Shown: positions 48,356 to 57,535, counted from the first letter of the stretch. The stretch is DNA of 64,000 bases from Lactiplantibacillus garii (GCF_003885105.1 NZ_QWZQ01000003.1:34638-98637); one strand, 5' to 3'. A program made the numbers and translations. Notes: generated by a model not told the origin, from the letters alone.

Positions 48356-49054
48356 ATGACCTTGGAAGAAGTTTGGCAATGGGTTCAAGCACATCGGCGT
48401 TTAACAATTATTTTGGTAGTGAGCGTGGGCGTATTAATTGGGGGTTGGTGGGGCGTGCAGCAATTACAGCCGGCACCCCCGGCCGCACCGGTAGCGTTAA
48501 CGATGAGTGGTTCGAGGATGTCCCAACCCGTTAATACGTCGCGGGGCAGTCGTTCAGTTAGTCGTCGGCAATCGGCTACGGGAGCCCTGTACGTCGACGT
48601 CAAGGGAGCGGTGCGCCGGCCGGGACTTTATCAAGTGCGGGCCAGTATGCGGGTCGCCGACGTCATTGCGTTGGCACAGGGCCTGCAGCCCGAGGCGGAT
48701 CAGCGTCAGGTGAACTTAGCGGCGAAGGTGAGTGATCAACAAGTCATTTACGTGCCCACTAAGGGGGAATCCCACCCGGTATTACCCCCGCCAACGGCAC
48801 CGAGCAGTACACCAATAACCAGCGCTAAAGCTGCGCGTTCGGGCGGGACAGTGGCTAATCACGGACCGGTTAATATTAATTCGGCGGACGTCGCGACGTT
48901 TCAGCAAATCAAAGGAATTGGTCAGAAAAAGGCGCAAAAAATTATCGATTACCGTCAACAACACGGTCCGTTCAAACGGGTCGAGGATTTAAAAGCGGTA
49001 TCGGGGTTCGGTGAAAAAACGATTGCAAAGTTTAAGGACCAACTCACCGTCTAG
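48356..49054 (+). CDS. comEA: Competence DNA receptor ComEA
   Basis: This 232-residue protein has an N-terminal membrane anchor (about 18-38), a Ser/Arg-rich spacer, a SLBB beta-grasp domain (YVDVKGAVRRPGLYQVRASM, about 80-140), a Pro/Ser linker, and a C-terminal helix-hairpin-helix pair (INSADVATFQQIKGIGQKKA, then GPFKRVEDLKAVSGFGEKT) that binds double-stranded DNA. The start is ATG 48356 behind GGGAGGTGA; the GTG at 48350 lies within that site. It acts outside the membrane in transformation. Confidence 0.94.
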   Translation: MTLEEVWQWVQAHRRLTIILVVSVGVLIGGWWGVQQLQPAPPAAPVALTMSGSRMSQPVNTSRGSRSVSRRQSATGALYVDVKGAVRRPGLYQVRASMRVADVIALAQGLQPEADQRQVNLAAKVSDQQVIYVPTKGESHPVLPPPTAPSSTPITSAKAARSGGTVANHGPVNINSADVATFQQIKGIGQKKAQKIIDYRQQHGPFKRVEDLKAVSGFGEKTIAKFKDQLTV

Positions 49055-49107
49055 TCCTGAACCGGACAATTTGGTATACTACTGTCATTGAAAGCGAGGC
49101 AATCATA

Positions 49108-49593
49108 ATGAAAGATCAACGAATTCCATGGGATCAATATTTCATGATGCAGGCCGTACTGTTATCGACCCGGAGTACTTGTGAACGGCTCTCGGTCGGT
49201 GCGACGATCGTCCGTGATAAGCGGATCATTGCTGGCGGTTATAACGGGTCGGTTTCCGGCGACGTTCACTGTATTGATGAAGGTTGTTACTTAGTAGACG
49301 GCCACTGTGTGCGTACGATTCACGCGGAAATGAACGCCATTTTACAGTGCGCTAAGTTCGGGGCTGCAACCGACGGGGCCGAAATTTACGTGACCGATTT
49401 TCCGTGCCTGCAGTGCACGAAGATGTTATTACAAGCCGGAATTCAAAAGATTCACTACTTACGGAACTACCATAACGACGACTACGCGATGTCACTGATC
49501 AAGCGCAAAAACGTTGCCCTGCAACAGGTGAAATTTGATCAAGCCGACCTCGACAAACTTGGGCTGGACCATATTTTGCTAAGTAATCAGTAG
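49108..49593 (+). CDS. comEB: ComEB, dCMP deaminase family protein
   Basis: This 161-residue zinc-dependent deaminase has HAEMNAIL and PCLQCTKML as the metal and catalytic motifs. The insertion with CIDEGCYLVDGHC adds further zinc ligands typical of dCMP deaminases. It likely turns dCMP to dUMP. It sits within the comE operon, where it is not strictly needed for transformation in Bacillus. A TATACT box near 49074 may be an internal promoter. Confidence 0.94.
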   Translation: MKDQRIPWDQYFMMQAVLLSTRSTCERLSVGATIVRDKRIIAGGYNGSVSGDVHCIDEGCYLVDGHCVRTIHAEMNAILQCAKFGAATDGAEIYVTDFPCLQCTKMLLQAGIQKIHYLRNYHNDDYAMSLIKRKNVALQQVKFDQADLDKLGLDHILLSNQ

Positions 49594-49598
49594 CGGGC

Positions 49599-51893
49599 GT
49601 GCGGGCGCCGTTTTTTGCCGCAATTGCGTGCGGCCTACTAAGCAGCTGGTTAGTTGGTCGACAAAGCGTGGCGGCGATCCTACTATTACTCTGGTTACTG
49701 CGAGTCGGTTTATTAAGGGACCGACGCTGCCTGACCCTAACGGTGGTTATCAGCGCCGTGGTCGGGGGCTGGTTAACTTGGCAAAACGCGCGCTTTGAAC
49801 GGGTAACGCGTTCCGCCCCGCGGGTAGTTAACCTGACTTTGGCCGTGCAACCCGACGCCGTTAGTACGCGGGGTGGCCAGTATCAACTGGTCGCAACGAC
49901 TAGCGGGGTTGGACGGGTGATCGTTTACGGCAAGTTAGCTACCGCGGCTGACAAACGACGGTTGAATGCGTTGACCACCCGGACAAGGTGGCAAACGAGT
50001 GGAACGTTATCACCGGTAGCGCCCCCAACCAATCCGGGGCAATTTGACGCGCCGGCTTATTACCGCAGTCAGGGAATTGATTACCAGTATACCGTGACGC
50101 GGGTTGCCGGTGTTCATCCGGCCGTCCGTCGGGGAGGTGCGGGCATCCTGGATCAGTTGCACCAGTGGCGGGCGGGGTTTTACCGGGCGTGCCGGCGACT
50201 CCCGGCAACTTTGCAGGTTTACGCCACTAGTTTACTGATTGGGCTCCGTCCGGCTAGTTTCCATAGCACGATGGCGGGGGTCCAGCAACTGGGACTACTG
50301 TATTTATTTAGCCTGTCCGGGATGCACGTAATTTTATTTTTAGGGATGTTGCGCTGGCTTTTAATCCGGCTACACGTTAGTTTACCGACGATAGATTGGT
50401 GGCTGCTAGGGTGCTTGCCCGTCTATTTAGTGATGGGTGGCGGGGCGGACAGCTTGCAGCGCGCCGTTATAACGGCTGGTCTACCACTGATCTGGCAACA
50501 CTTTTCCCACCAACAACGGGGTGCACTGACTGGTTGGAGCTGGGCGCTGATCATCGGAATCGTGCATAATCCGCTCGTCTTGTGTCAACTGGGTGGTCAA
50601 TTAAGCTACGGTTTGGCGTTGTTACTAATGGTTAAGCCGCTCCGTTCGCCGTGGCGGTTAGCGTGGTGGGTCCAGCTGATCAGCATGCCGGTACTCTTAA
50701 TTGCTACCGCCCAGTGGCACCTGTTAACGGTCTTCGTGAATTTACTCGTCGCACCGTTATTTAGCTGGGTTTTATTACCCGTAACGCTGATTGGGGCCAG
50801 TCTCGGCCAGTGGCTGCCCGGTGTGGCGGGCTGGTGTGATGGGATTTTGGCGGCCTTTCAGCGGGTGATTGCCACGTTGGCGACTTGGCCGGGATTACTA
50901 ATCATTGGCCAACCGTCCGCCACCTGGGCGTGGGCCCTGGGACTACTTAGCTTGTGGTGCTTGCGGTCGCCAACTAAGCGCTGGTTTAGTTGGTTAGCGG
51001 TGGCTTACGGTTGTTGTCTGGTTAGCATCCGGTTCCCGTGGCGGGGGGCGGTCCAGTTCATTGACGTGGGTCAGGGCGATTCAATCCTGATTCGTCAGCC
51101 GTTTAATCGGACGGTCAGCCTGATCGATACCGGGGGGCGGCTAAAATTTCCGGTCCCACGGTGGCAGAATGATGGGACGACGGTCCGACCACGGGTGGAG
51201 ACGGTAACCGTCAACTATTTGCACCGGCTCGGTATTACCCACATCGACACGGTTTACTTATCCCATAAGGACGTCGACCACATTGGTGACCTCGGCGCGT
51301 TGCTACGTTTAATGCCGGTTAAAAGAGTCGTTGTGCCGGCCGGAATGGCGGCGTTGCCTAAATTTCAACGGCTGTTAAGGCCCGCACAGCGCCCACCCCA
51401 AGTGGTGGAAGCGTTAGCGGGGATGCAATTTTCCGACGGCCTGACCGCGGTCCACCCGTTTAAACCGGGAAAAGCCGAGAATGGTGATTCGTTAGTCTTG
51501 ACGGGGAACTTTGGTCAACAACGATTTATGTTTACAGGCGACCTTGACCGGGCCGGGGAGCGGGCAATTATGACACGTTACCCGCAACTGCGGGTGGACG
51601 TGTTAAAATTAGGACACCACGGCAGTAAAACGGCCTCGGATCCTCAGGTGTTAAAACAATTGGGGGTCCAACGGGGAATCTTATCCGTTGGTCGCCACAA
51701 CCGGTACGGCCATCCTAATCAGGAAACGTTGACCACGCTTCGCCAGCAGCACATCGTGACTTATTCCACGGCACTGCAGGGGATGGTCACGTACCGGTTT
51801 ACCCCCGGTCACTGGGGGGTGTGGCAGACATTCTTGAAAGAAGGTAATTTATATCAACGCACAACAAGCCCTCAAAGCAATCCGCAAGGGTGA
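49599..51893 (+). CDS. comEC: ComEC/Rec2 DNA uptake channel
   Basis: This 764-residue integral membrane protein moves single-stranded DNA into the cell. There is an N-terminal OB-like region (about 60-160), the Competence domain with many membrane helices (LLYLFSLSGMHVILFLGML about 230-248), and a C-terminal metallo-beta-lactamase-like domain (FIDVGQGDSILI, LSHKDVDHIGDLGA, FTGDLDRAGE, KLGHHGSKTASD) thought to degrade the non-transported strand. GTG start five bases after comEB with a poor ribosome site, so it is probably coupled. Its 3' end overlaps the probable start of holA. Length is complete. Confidence 0.95.
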   Translation: MRAPFFAAIACGLLSSWLVGRQSVAAILLLLWLLRVGLLRDRRCLTLTVVISAVVGGWLTWQNARFERVTRSAPRVVNLTLAVQPDAVSTRGGQYQLVATTSGVGRVIVYGKLATAADKRRLNALTTRTRWQTSGTLSPVAPPTNPGQFDAPAYYRSQGIDYQYTVTRVAGVHPAVRRGGAGILDQLHQWRAGFYRACRRLPATLQVYATSLLIGLRPASFHSTMAGVQQLGLLYLFSLSGMHVILFLGMLRWLLIRLHVSLPTIDWWLLGCLPVYLVMGGGADSLQRAVITAGLPLIWQHFSHQQRGALTGWSWALIIGIVHNPLVLCQLGGQLSYGLALLLMVKPLRSPWRLAWWVQLISMPVLLIATAQWHLLTVFVNLLVAPLFSWVLLPVTLIGASLGQWLPGVAGWCDGILAAFQRVIATLATWPGLLIIGQPSATWAWALGLLSLWCLRSPTKRWFSWLAVAYGCCLVSIRFPWRGAVQFIDVGQGDSILIRQPFNRTVSLIDTGGRLKFPVPRWQNDGTTVRPRVETVTVNYLHRLGITHIDTVYLSHKDVDHIGDLGALLRLMPVKRVVVPAGMAALPKFQRLLRPAQRPPQVVEALAGMQFSDGLTAVHPFKPGKAENGDSLVLTGNFGQQRFMFTGDLDRAGERAIMTRYPQLRVDVLKLGHHGSKTASDPQVLKQLGVQRGILSVGRHNRYGHPNQETLTTLRQQHIVTYSTALQGMVTYRFTPGHWGVWQTFLKEGNLYQRTTSPQSNPQG

Positions 51894-52896
51894 TTTAGCG
51901 TCCATTTACGTGGTTTTAGGGACCGTAGATTACCTTGCTGATCAATTAAAAAACGCATTGTTACAACTGGTGCCGACGGAAGAACGGACAATGAACGTTG
52001 GTAGTTATGACATGGAAAGTACGCCGGTGGCGGTTGCTTTAGACGATGCCATGTCGGCGCCGTTTTTTGGGGAACGCCGGTTGGTGTTTGTCAACCACCC
52101 GTATTTTTTGACGGGGGAAAACAAAAAAACGAAGGTTGAGCACGACTTAGACTCTTTACAGCGGTATTTTGAACACCCTGAGCCGAGCACCATCTTAGTT
52201 TTGATGGCGCCTTACGAGAAATTAGATGCTCGTAAAAAGTTAGTCAAGACACTCAAGAAGCAGGCCACCATCGTAGAAATTAACCAGGTGTCCGAACGCG
52301 AAACTCAGGGCTACGTTCAGGCGGCCTTAGATGCGAAGCAAATTTCGATTGACGCCGACGCGTTACAGGAACTTTTTAACCGTACGGACGGTCAACTCGG
52401 GTTAGTGATGGGCCAACTCCCTAAACTAATGATTTACGCGGCCCAGTCCCAGCGCATCGACTTAGCAGCTGTACAGGCACTGGTTACCAAATCATTAACG
52501 CAAAACGTCTTTGACCTAGTTAATAACGTTTTACGCTATCAGACGCAGGCGGCGGTGGAGCTTTACCACGAACTGGTGGCGGCCCAGGAAGCACCGCTGA
52601 AAATCAACGCAATTTTACTGGGCCAGTTTCGGCTGTTGTTGCAGGTGAAAATTTTAGCCCGGGCCGGTTATAGTCAGGGAAGCTTGGCCAGTACGCTGAA
52701 GGTGCACCCGTACCGGGTCAAACTCGCAATGCAAACGGTGCGCCACTTTGACCAAGTGGCGTTACGCGCGGCCTACTTAGGCTTGTTGCAGACGGAAGTT
52801 CAGATGAAAACGACGCAACGCGACCCCGAGCTCCTCTTTGAGTTATTCATGGTCCAGTTCGTTAACGAGCGGCGGGGAGCCGTGACGGCGCGTTAG
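51853..52896 (+). CDS. holA: DNA polymerase III delta subunit, apparent non-AUG start
   Basis: The clamp-loader delta subunit opens the beta clamp for loading. Homology with Bacillus YqeN is clear (FGERRLVFVNHPYFLTGENK, APYEKLDARKKLVKTLKKQA). The first AUG/GUG/UUG in frame is GTG 51910, inside the conserved first strand SIYVVLGTVDYL. The frame upstream encodes INAQQALKAIRKGDLASIYV, the N-terminus expected for the family, and begins after a stop at 51835. The only candidates are ATT 51847 and ATC 51853, the latter eight bases after AAGAAGG (51838-51844). I place the start at 51853 as most probable; the end of comEC (51893) would then overlap. About 347 residues. Confidence 0.85.
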   Translation: MNAQQALKAIRKGDLASIYVVLGTVDYLADQLKNALLQLVPTEERTMNVGSYDMESTPVAVALDDAMSAPFFGERRLVFVNHPYFLTGENKKTKVEHDLDSLQRYFEHPEPSTILVLMAPYEKLDARKKLVKTLKKQATIVEINQVSERETQGYVQAALDAKQISIDADALQELFNRTDGQLGLVMGQLPKLMIYAAQSQRIDLAAVQALVTKSLTQNVFDLVNNVLRYQTQAAVELYHELVAAQEAPLKINAILLGQFRLLLQVKILARAGYSQGSLASTLKVHPYRVKLAMQTVRHFDQVALRAAYLGLLQTEVQMKTTQRDPELLFELFMVQFVNERRGAVTAR

Positions 52897-52911
52897 TAGT
52901 ACGACCAAAAT

Positions 52912-52949
52912 AAAAACGGCGACCTTCACGTGGAAGATCGCCGTTTTTA
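52912..52949. terminator. Bidirectional terminator between holA and rpsT
   Basis: AAAACGGCGA-CTTC and GAAG-TCGCCGTTTT pair around ACGTG between convergent genes, with As and Ts on both flanks. Confidence 0.9.
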
Positions 52950-52993
52950 GGGTATAAAAAAACTCCGTCGCGATGCTCAGGAGTTAAAAACCA

Positions 52994-53248
52994 TTACTTT
53001 GCGTAACGGGCGGCCATCCGTGACTTGTCACGGGCAGCTTTGTTGCGTTTGATAAGACCCTTAGTAGCAGCCTTGTCAACGGCACTTACAGCGGCGATGT
53101 ATAAATCATCGACGTTGTCGGCACCAGCAGTTTTAGCATTTTCGAATTTTTTAACAGCAGTCCGCATAGCACTCATTTGAGCAGTGTTACGGGCATTTGC
53201 TTTATTGTTTGTTTTCACGCGTTCAATAGCGGATTTGATAATTGGCAT
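52994..53248 (-). CDS. rpsT: Ribosomal protein S20
   Basis: This 84-residue basic helical protein of the 30S subunit begins [20 protein letters not shown] and ends AARYAK. The frame stays open further upstream, but GGAGGTGA seven bases before ATG 53248 fixes the start. It faces holA, as in many Firmicutes, and is divergent from rpsO. Confidence 0.97.
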   Translation of the reverse strand: MPIIKSAIERVKTNNKANARNTAQMSAMRTAVKKFENAKTAGADNVDDLYIAAVSAVDKAATKGLIKRNKAARDKSRMAARYAK

Positions 53249-53352
53249 CAGATTCACCTCCATCATTTTTTCAACAAATGCTATTATACATAAGCCCCGG
53301 CTTGAATGCAACAGTTATGTGTAAAGTAATTTATCTTGATATGCATTTCAAC

Positions 53353-53381
53353 TTGATTTTTACGGCTTAGTTTGCTAGACT
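53353..53381 (+). promoter_or_regulatory. Predicted rpsO promoter
   Basis: TTGATT (53353-53358), 17 bases, TAGACT (53376-53381). Confidence 0.6.
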
Positions 53382-53387
53382 ATTTTA

Positions 53388-53475
53388 AGTGTTCAGCAAC
53401 CCTTTACTTAGTTTACCGTGCACCACCAACGGCTTACTCAGTTTAGGGCAATTATTTGAAAGGTGGTTGATACAC
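53388..53475 (+). promoter_or_regulatory. rpsO leader with possible S15 autoregulatory structure
   Basis: The 88-base leader contains nested inverted repeats, CCCT/AGGG outer and CCGT/ACGG inner, before AAAGGTGG. S15 mRNAs are often autoregulated by leader structures in bacteria. The assignment here is inference from position and pairing. Confidence 0.4.
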
Positions 53476-53745
53476 ATGGCAATTTCACGCGAAAAGAAGA
53501 CGGAACTTATTAATAAGTATGCCCGTCACGAAGGCGACACTGGTTCAGTTGAAGTTCAAGTTGCAGTTTTAACTGAAGACATCAACGAATTAAACGAACA
53601 TTTACGTGTTCACAAGAAAGACTTCCACTCACAACGTGGGTTGATGAAGAAGATTGGTCATCGTCGTAACTTGTTAGCATACCTTCGTAAAGAAGACGTT
53701 AACCGTTACCGTGACTTGATCCAAAGTCTTGGTCTTCGTCGTTAA
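53476..53745 (+). CDS. rpsO: Ribosomal protein S15
   Basis: This 89-residue protein binds the central domain of 16S rRNA. The typical pattern is [20 protein letters not shown], then [16 protein letters not shown] and [28 protein letters not shown] precedes ATG 53476; the frame is open to 53389 but that part is leader. Codon use is of the highly expressed type. Confidence 0.98.
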   Translation: MAISREKKTELINKYARHEGDTGSVEVQVAVLTEDINELNEHLRVHKKDFHSQRGLMKKIGHRRNLLAYLRKEDVNRYRDLIQSLGLRR

Positions 53746-53758
53746 TATTGAAATTCAA

Positions 53759-53788
53759 GGAACTGCCCGCGGGTGGTTCTTTTTTTTT
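53759..53788 (+). terminator. Terminator after rpsO
   Basis: GGAACTGCCCGC and GCGGGTGGTTC pair with two mismatches, then eight or more Ts. Confidence 0.88.
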
Positions 53789-53890
53789 ACACTTTTTTGA
53801 CATTGCTCCTTAGTCGGGTTACGGTCAGGGACGGTTCAGCTATTGCTTTATTTTAAAATGTGGTAAACTGAAGGGAGTTACTTAATCGGC

Positions 53891-53910
53891 ACAGGTACGC
53901 AGGTACTTGT
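53891..53910 (+). other. Small hairpin in the dapA leader
   Basis: ACAGGTAC and GTACTTGT pair (one G-U) within the leader upstream of dapA. No riboswitch that I recognise is present; a lysine riboswitch would need far more conserved sequence. Confidence 0.4.
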
Positions 53911-53947
53911 AAAACTTAAACTAAATATATAGAGGAGTTTTTAATTC

Positions 53948-54820
53948 ATGAACTTTGAAAACGTTGACTTAATGACTGCCATGGTGACCCCGTTTAATGA
54001 TCAGCAACAGTTGGACGATGACCGCTTAAAGAGCTTAATTGAACACTTGCTGGCTCACGGAACGCAGGGCCTGATCGTGGGTGGTACGACTGGGGAAGCC
54101 CCAACGCTGTCCGAAGACGAAAAGTTGGACCTATTAACGAAGACGGCTAAAATTGTTGCGGGCCGGGTGCCCATTGTCGCCGGAACTGGTTCGAACAGTA
54201 CCGCGGCTACGATTGCGTTTACACAAAAGGTGAGTCAGATCAAGGGGATCGACGCGGCCCTGGTAGTCGTCCCTTATTATAACAAGCCGGATCAAGCCGG
54301 TATGATTGCCCACTTTACCGCCGTTGCGGATCAGGGGGGCTTACCGGTTATTATTTATAACATTCCGGGACGGGTAATCGTTAAGATGGCAGTTAAAACC
54401 GTCTTAACATTGGCCCAAAACCCTAACATTATTGGAATCAAGCAGTGTGCGACGATGGAAGAATTTGGCGCCATTGTTGAAAACGCACCGGCGGACTTTT
54501 TAGTTTACACCGGGGAAGACGCTCAAAGTTTGGCTGCCAAGGAAATTGGCGGCGCGGGCGTGATTTCCGTGGCTAGTCACTTGTACGGGGATGAAATGAC
54601 GGCGATGTTCCAAGCGGTTGCTAAGGGTGACGTCGCGACGGCGGCACGTTACCAACGTGACTTGACCCCTAAGATGGCGGCCCTATTTAGTGCACCGTCA
54701 CCATCACCCGTCAAAGCGGCTTTGAACCACCTTGGCCAACCGGTTGGCGATCCCCGCTTACCAATTTTGCCAATGAACGCTGAACAAAGTAAACAGTTAT
54801 ACACAACTTTAAATATTTAA
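53948..54820 (+). CDS. dapA: 4-hydroxy-tetrahydrodipicolinate synthase
   Basis: This 290-residue aldolase condenses pyruvate and aspartate semialdehyde, the first step of the DAP/lysine pathway. The Schiff-base lysine is K165 in IGIKQCATME. GGTTGEAPTLS (about 45-55) and YNIPGR with the proton-relay Tyr (about 137) are intact. GAGGAG sets ATG 53948. rnjB begins 18 bases after the stop, the usual lactobacillar pairing. Confidence 0.96.
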   Translation: MNFENVDLMTAMVTPFNDQQQLDDDRLKSLIEHLLAHGTQGLIVGGTTGEAPTLSEDEKLDLLTKTAKIVAGRVPIVAGTGSNSTAATIAFTQKVSQIKGIDAALVVVPYYNKPDQAGMIAHFTAVADQGGLPVIIYNIPGRVIVKMAVKTVLTLAQNPNIIGIKQCATMEEFGAIVENAPADFLVYTGEDAQSLAAKEIGGAGVISVASHLYGDEMTAMFQAVAKGDVATAARYQRDLTPKMAALFSAPSPSPVKAALNHLGQPVGDPRLPILPMNAEQSKQLYTTLNI

Positions 54821-54838
54821 TGGATCAAGGTGAAATAA

Positions 54839-56560
54839 TTGAGCTCTAAAATTCAAATTATCCCCTTTGGTGGGGTTCGTGAAAACGGTAAAAACATGTA
54901 CGCCGTTGAAGTCAACGAGGATATTTACATCCTGGACTGCGGCTTAAAGTACCCGGAAAATGAACTGTTGGGCATCGACATTGTGATTCCCGATTTCAGT
55001 TATTTACGGGAAAATGCGGACCGCATCGTCGGGGTCTTTTTAACGCACGGACACGCGGACGCAATTGGTGCGTTACCATACTTTTTAAACGAGTTTAACG
55101 TTCCGGTCTTCGGTTCGGAACTGACGATCGAATTGGCTAAGATCCAGTTACAAAAGGATCCCAAGGCCAAGAAGTTTAACGATTTTCACGTGGTCAACGA
55201 AAAAACCGAAATTGATTTTGGCAACGTGACGGTCTCCTTCTTCCGGACGACCCATTCAATCCCCGATTCAATGGGCATCGTACTACAAACCGATGCTGGT
55301 CCGGTGGTTTATACCGGTGACTTTAAGTTCGACCCGACCGCGGAGGGTGCTTATCAGACCGACTTTGCGCGTTTGGCTGAAATCGGGTCTAAACACGTCT
55401 TGGCGCTGTTAAGTGATTCCGCTAACGCCGAGAACTTTGAACAACCCGTTAGTGAGCGGGAAATTGCCGCGTACGTACTGGAAACTTTTAAGTACCATCC
55501 CGGGCGCATCATTGTAGCGTCGGTGGCGTCAAATATCCTGCGTATTCAGCAGGTCCTCGACGCGGCGGCCCAATCTGACCGGAAAGTTGCATTGATGCCG
55601 GGTGACGTTGAAAGCATCGTTAAAACGGCCCTTAAGTTAGGTAAGCTACGGATGCCGGCTGACGTGGTCGTTCCGCTCAAAGCTATCGATAAGTTAGATC
55701 CTGCTAAAGTGGTCATTCTCCAAACCGGGCGGATGGGGGAACCCATCAAGGCCCTACAACGGATGTCGAACAAGCAGGAGGGTAAGGTCAACATCGAAAA
55801 GGGCGACCTCGTCTTCATTACGACCACGCCGTCACATTCGATGGAAACGGTGGTTGCCAAGACCCGGGATATGATTTACCGGGCGGGTGCCGACGTTAAG
55901 GCGATTGCCGATGAAATGAATTCGTCGGGCCACGCGACCAAGCGCGACTTACAATTGATGATGAACTTGATGAAGCCGAAGTACTTTATTCCGATTCAGG
56001 GTGAGTACCGCTTGTTAGATGCGCACGCTGGTTTTGCGAAGGAAGTTGGCATTCCGGCCGACCACATCTTCATCGCCGCTAAGGGTGATGAGCTCCGCTA
56101 TGACGGTGATGACATGCACCTTGCGGGTTCAATTGAAGTGGGCGATACCATGATTGACGGAATTGGGGTCGGTGACATTGGAAACATCGTGCTACGCGAC
56201 CGTAAGATTCTGTCAGAAGACGGGATCTTCGTCGCGGTGGTAACCATTGACCGTAAGAAGAAAAAAATCATTTCGACGCCTAAGATTACATCCCGTGGCT
56301 TTGTCTACGTTAAAACTAGCAAGGACCTGATGCAGGAAAGTGCCGAGTTAGTCAAGGAAACTGTGCAATCCAACTTGGATAACAAGGAGTTTGATTGGGG
56401 ACACTTGAAACAGGCGGTTCGTGAGAAATTGAATCATTACCTGTGGGACCAAACTAAACGCCACCCGGTTATTTTACCCGTTATTATGGAAGTAAATCAG
56501 CATCACCGGCGGCATAAAAAAGCAAAAACAACGGAAACTGAAACCGAGAAGCAAGCTTAA
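54839..56560 (+). CDS. rnjB: Ribonuclease J2
   Basis: This 573-residue paralogue of RNase J1 forms J1/J2 complexes in mRNA turnover. The metal motif reads H70-G-H72-A-D74-A75 (THGHADAIGAL) instead of HxHxDH, so one metal-binding His is lost. J2 proteins of other Firmicutes are also weak nucleases, consistent with this. The rest of the fold is present (GDFKFDPT, LLSDSANAE, SSGHATKRD, HRRHKKAKT basic C-terminal tail). TTG start with AAGGTGAAA upstream. Confidence 0.93.
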   Translation: MSSKIQIIPFGGVRENGKNMYAVEVNEDIYILDCGLKYPENELLGIDIVIPDFSYLRENADRIVGVFLTHGHADAIGALPYFLNEFNVPVFGSELTIELAKIQLQKDPKAKKFNDFHVVNEKTEIDFGNVTVSFFRTTHSIPDSMGIVLQTDAGPVVYTGDFKFDPTAEGAYQTDFARLAEIGSKHVLALLSDSANAENFEQPVSEREIAAYVLETFKYHPGRIIVASVASNILRIQQVLDAAAQSDRKVALMPGDVESIVKTALKLGKLRMPADVVVPLKAIDKLDPAKVVILQTGRMGEPIKALQRMSNKQEGKVNIEKGDLVFITTTPSHSMETVVAKTRDMIYRAGADVKAIADEMNSSGHATKRDLQLMMNLMKPKYFIPIQGEYRLLDAHAGFAKEVGIPADHIFIAAKGDELRYDGDDMHLAGSIEVGDTMIDGIGVGDIGNIVLRDRKILSEDGIFVAVVTIDRKKKKIISTPKITSRGFVYVKTSKDLMQESAELVKETVQSNLDNKEFDWGHLKQAVREKLNHYLWDQTKRHPVILPVIMEVNQHHRRHKKAKTTETETEKQA

Positions 56561-56563
56561 TTT

Positions 56564-56591
56564 AAAGCCGGGTTAGTTCCCGGCTTTTTTG
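56564..56591 (+). terminator. Terminator after rnjB
   Basis: AAAGCCGGG, a TTAGTT loop, CCCGGCTTT, then Ts. Confidence 0.93.
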
Positions 56592-56622
56592 CTAGCGTGG
56601 TTTTTCAAAGGAGGACCTCAGC

Positions 56623-57534
56623 GTGACACCAGCAGAAACGTTGACCGCCGCACAGCGTGCTACGGCGGCCAAGGAATGGTCACAAGCGGCAAGTCTGTGG
56701 GAGGCCGTTTACCAAACGGCACAGACCGCGTCTAATAATTATCAGCTCGTTAACGCGTTGGTTGCTGATGAGCAGTATTCGGCAGCCAGCAGCGTTGCCA
56801 CGGAGTTTGAAACGACTTATTTGCAAACGGACGGGGCGGCCGATTTGTATTTAACGGCTTTACTCAAAAGTCGTCAGTTTATTCCGGCCCGCATCCTCGT
56901 GACGGCGCGGTCGGCCGGTGAGTGGCAACTGGCGGCTTTACAGCGAGTCCAGGAAGCAGAAGCGGACGCCGAGACCACGCTTGCAACCACCTTAACAACG
57001 ACGATGCGGCAGTTTTATCATCTGTCGGATCAACCAGTCGAGGCCCAAGCAGAGCGCATTCAGGCCGCACAACACTTGACGTACGCTAAGTACCTGACCG
57101 CGGCTAAATTTTTATTAGTTGATCCGTTTTTACATCAACTTTCACGGGTGGAAGTTTTATATACCCTCCGTGCGATTGGGGTGGCGGAACCGGTGGATCT
57201 GCAGACGTTTGATGATCAGCGGGTGACCCTAATTCCCGCCCAGTTGCCCGTGATGGGTCAGGATACCACTAGTTTGGCTGCTCAGCGGGTTTTAAGCACC
57301 AGTGTTGGTCAGCAAGATCCTACGCTTTATGCGGGCTTAGAAGCCTTATTATCCCTGCAACTGATGTACTTGTATCCGCAAGCAGAGCGGGTCGTTTTAG
57401 ACCCGGAAGTGTGGGTCAGGGTATTTGTTGGTTTACAGACTGGTCAGCTTTCTGAAAGTGACCGGCGGGCCGCGTCCCGAATCGTTGCGGTGCAACAAAA
57501 AATTCAGCAAATGACCCTTGATTTGCAAAAATGA
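56623..57534 (+). CDS. Helical repeat (TPR-like) protein of unknown function
   Basis: This 303-residue soluble helical protein starts with GTG behind AAAGGAGGACC. The N-terminal 110 residues look like TPR-type pairs (AAQRATAAKEWSQAASLWEA; YQLVNALVADEQYSAASSVA; DLYLTALLKSRQFIPARILV). The C-terminal part (LLVDPFLHQLSRVEVLYTL and later DPTLYAGLEALLSLQLMYLY) is helical too. I recognise no catalytic motif. It sits alone between rnjB and tuf, with a hairpin after it. Confidence 0.75.
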   Translation: MTPAETLTAAQRATAAKEWSQAASLWEAVYQTAQTASNNYQLVNALVADEQYSAASSVATEFETTYLQTDGAADLYLTALLKSRQFIPARILVTARSAGEWQLAALQRVQEAEADAETTLATTLTTTMRQFYHLSDQPVEAQAERIQAAQHLTYAKYLTAAKFLLVDPFLHQLSRVEVLYTLRAIGVAEPVDLQTFDDQRVTLIPAQLPVMGQDTTSLAAQRVLSTSVGQQDPTLYAGLEALLSLQLMYLYPQAERVVLDPEVWVRVFVGLQTGQLSESDRRAASRIVAVQQKIQQMTLDLQK

Positions 57535-57535
57535 G

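Noticed and set aside
51910..52896. GTG 51910 as the start of holA
   Set aside because: It would remove a conserved helix and part of the first strand, and it has no ribosome site; upstream codons in the same frame match the family.
53880..53947. Lysine riboswitch before dapA
   Set aside because: The leader is far too short and lacks the conserved multi-helix core; only one small hairpin is visible.
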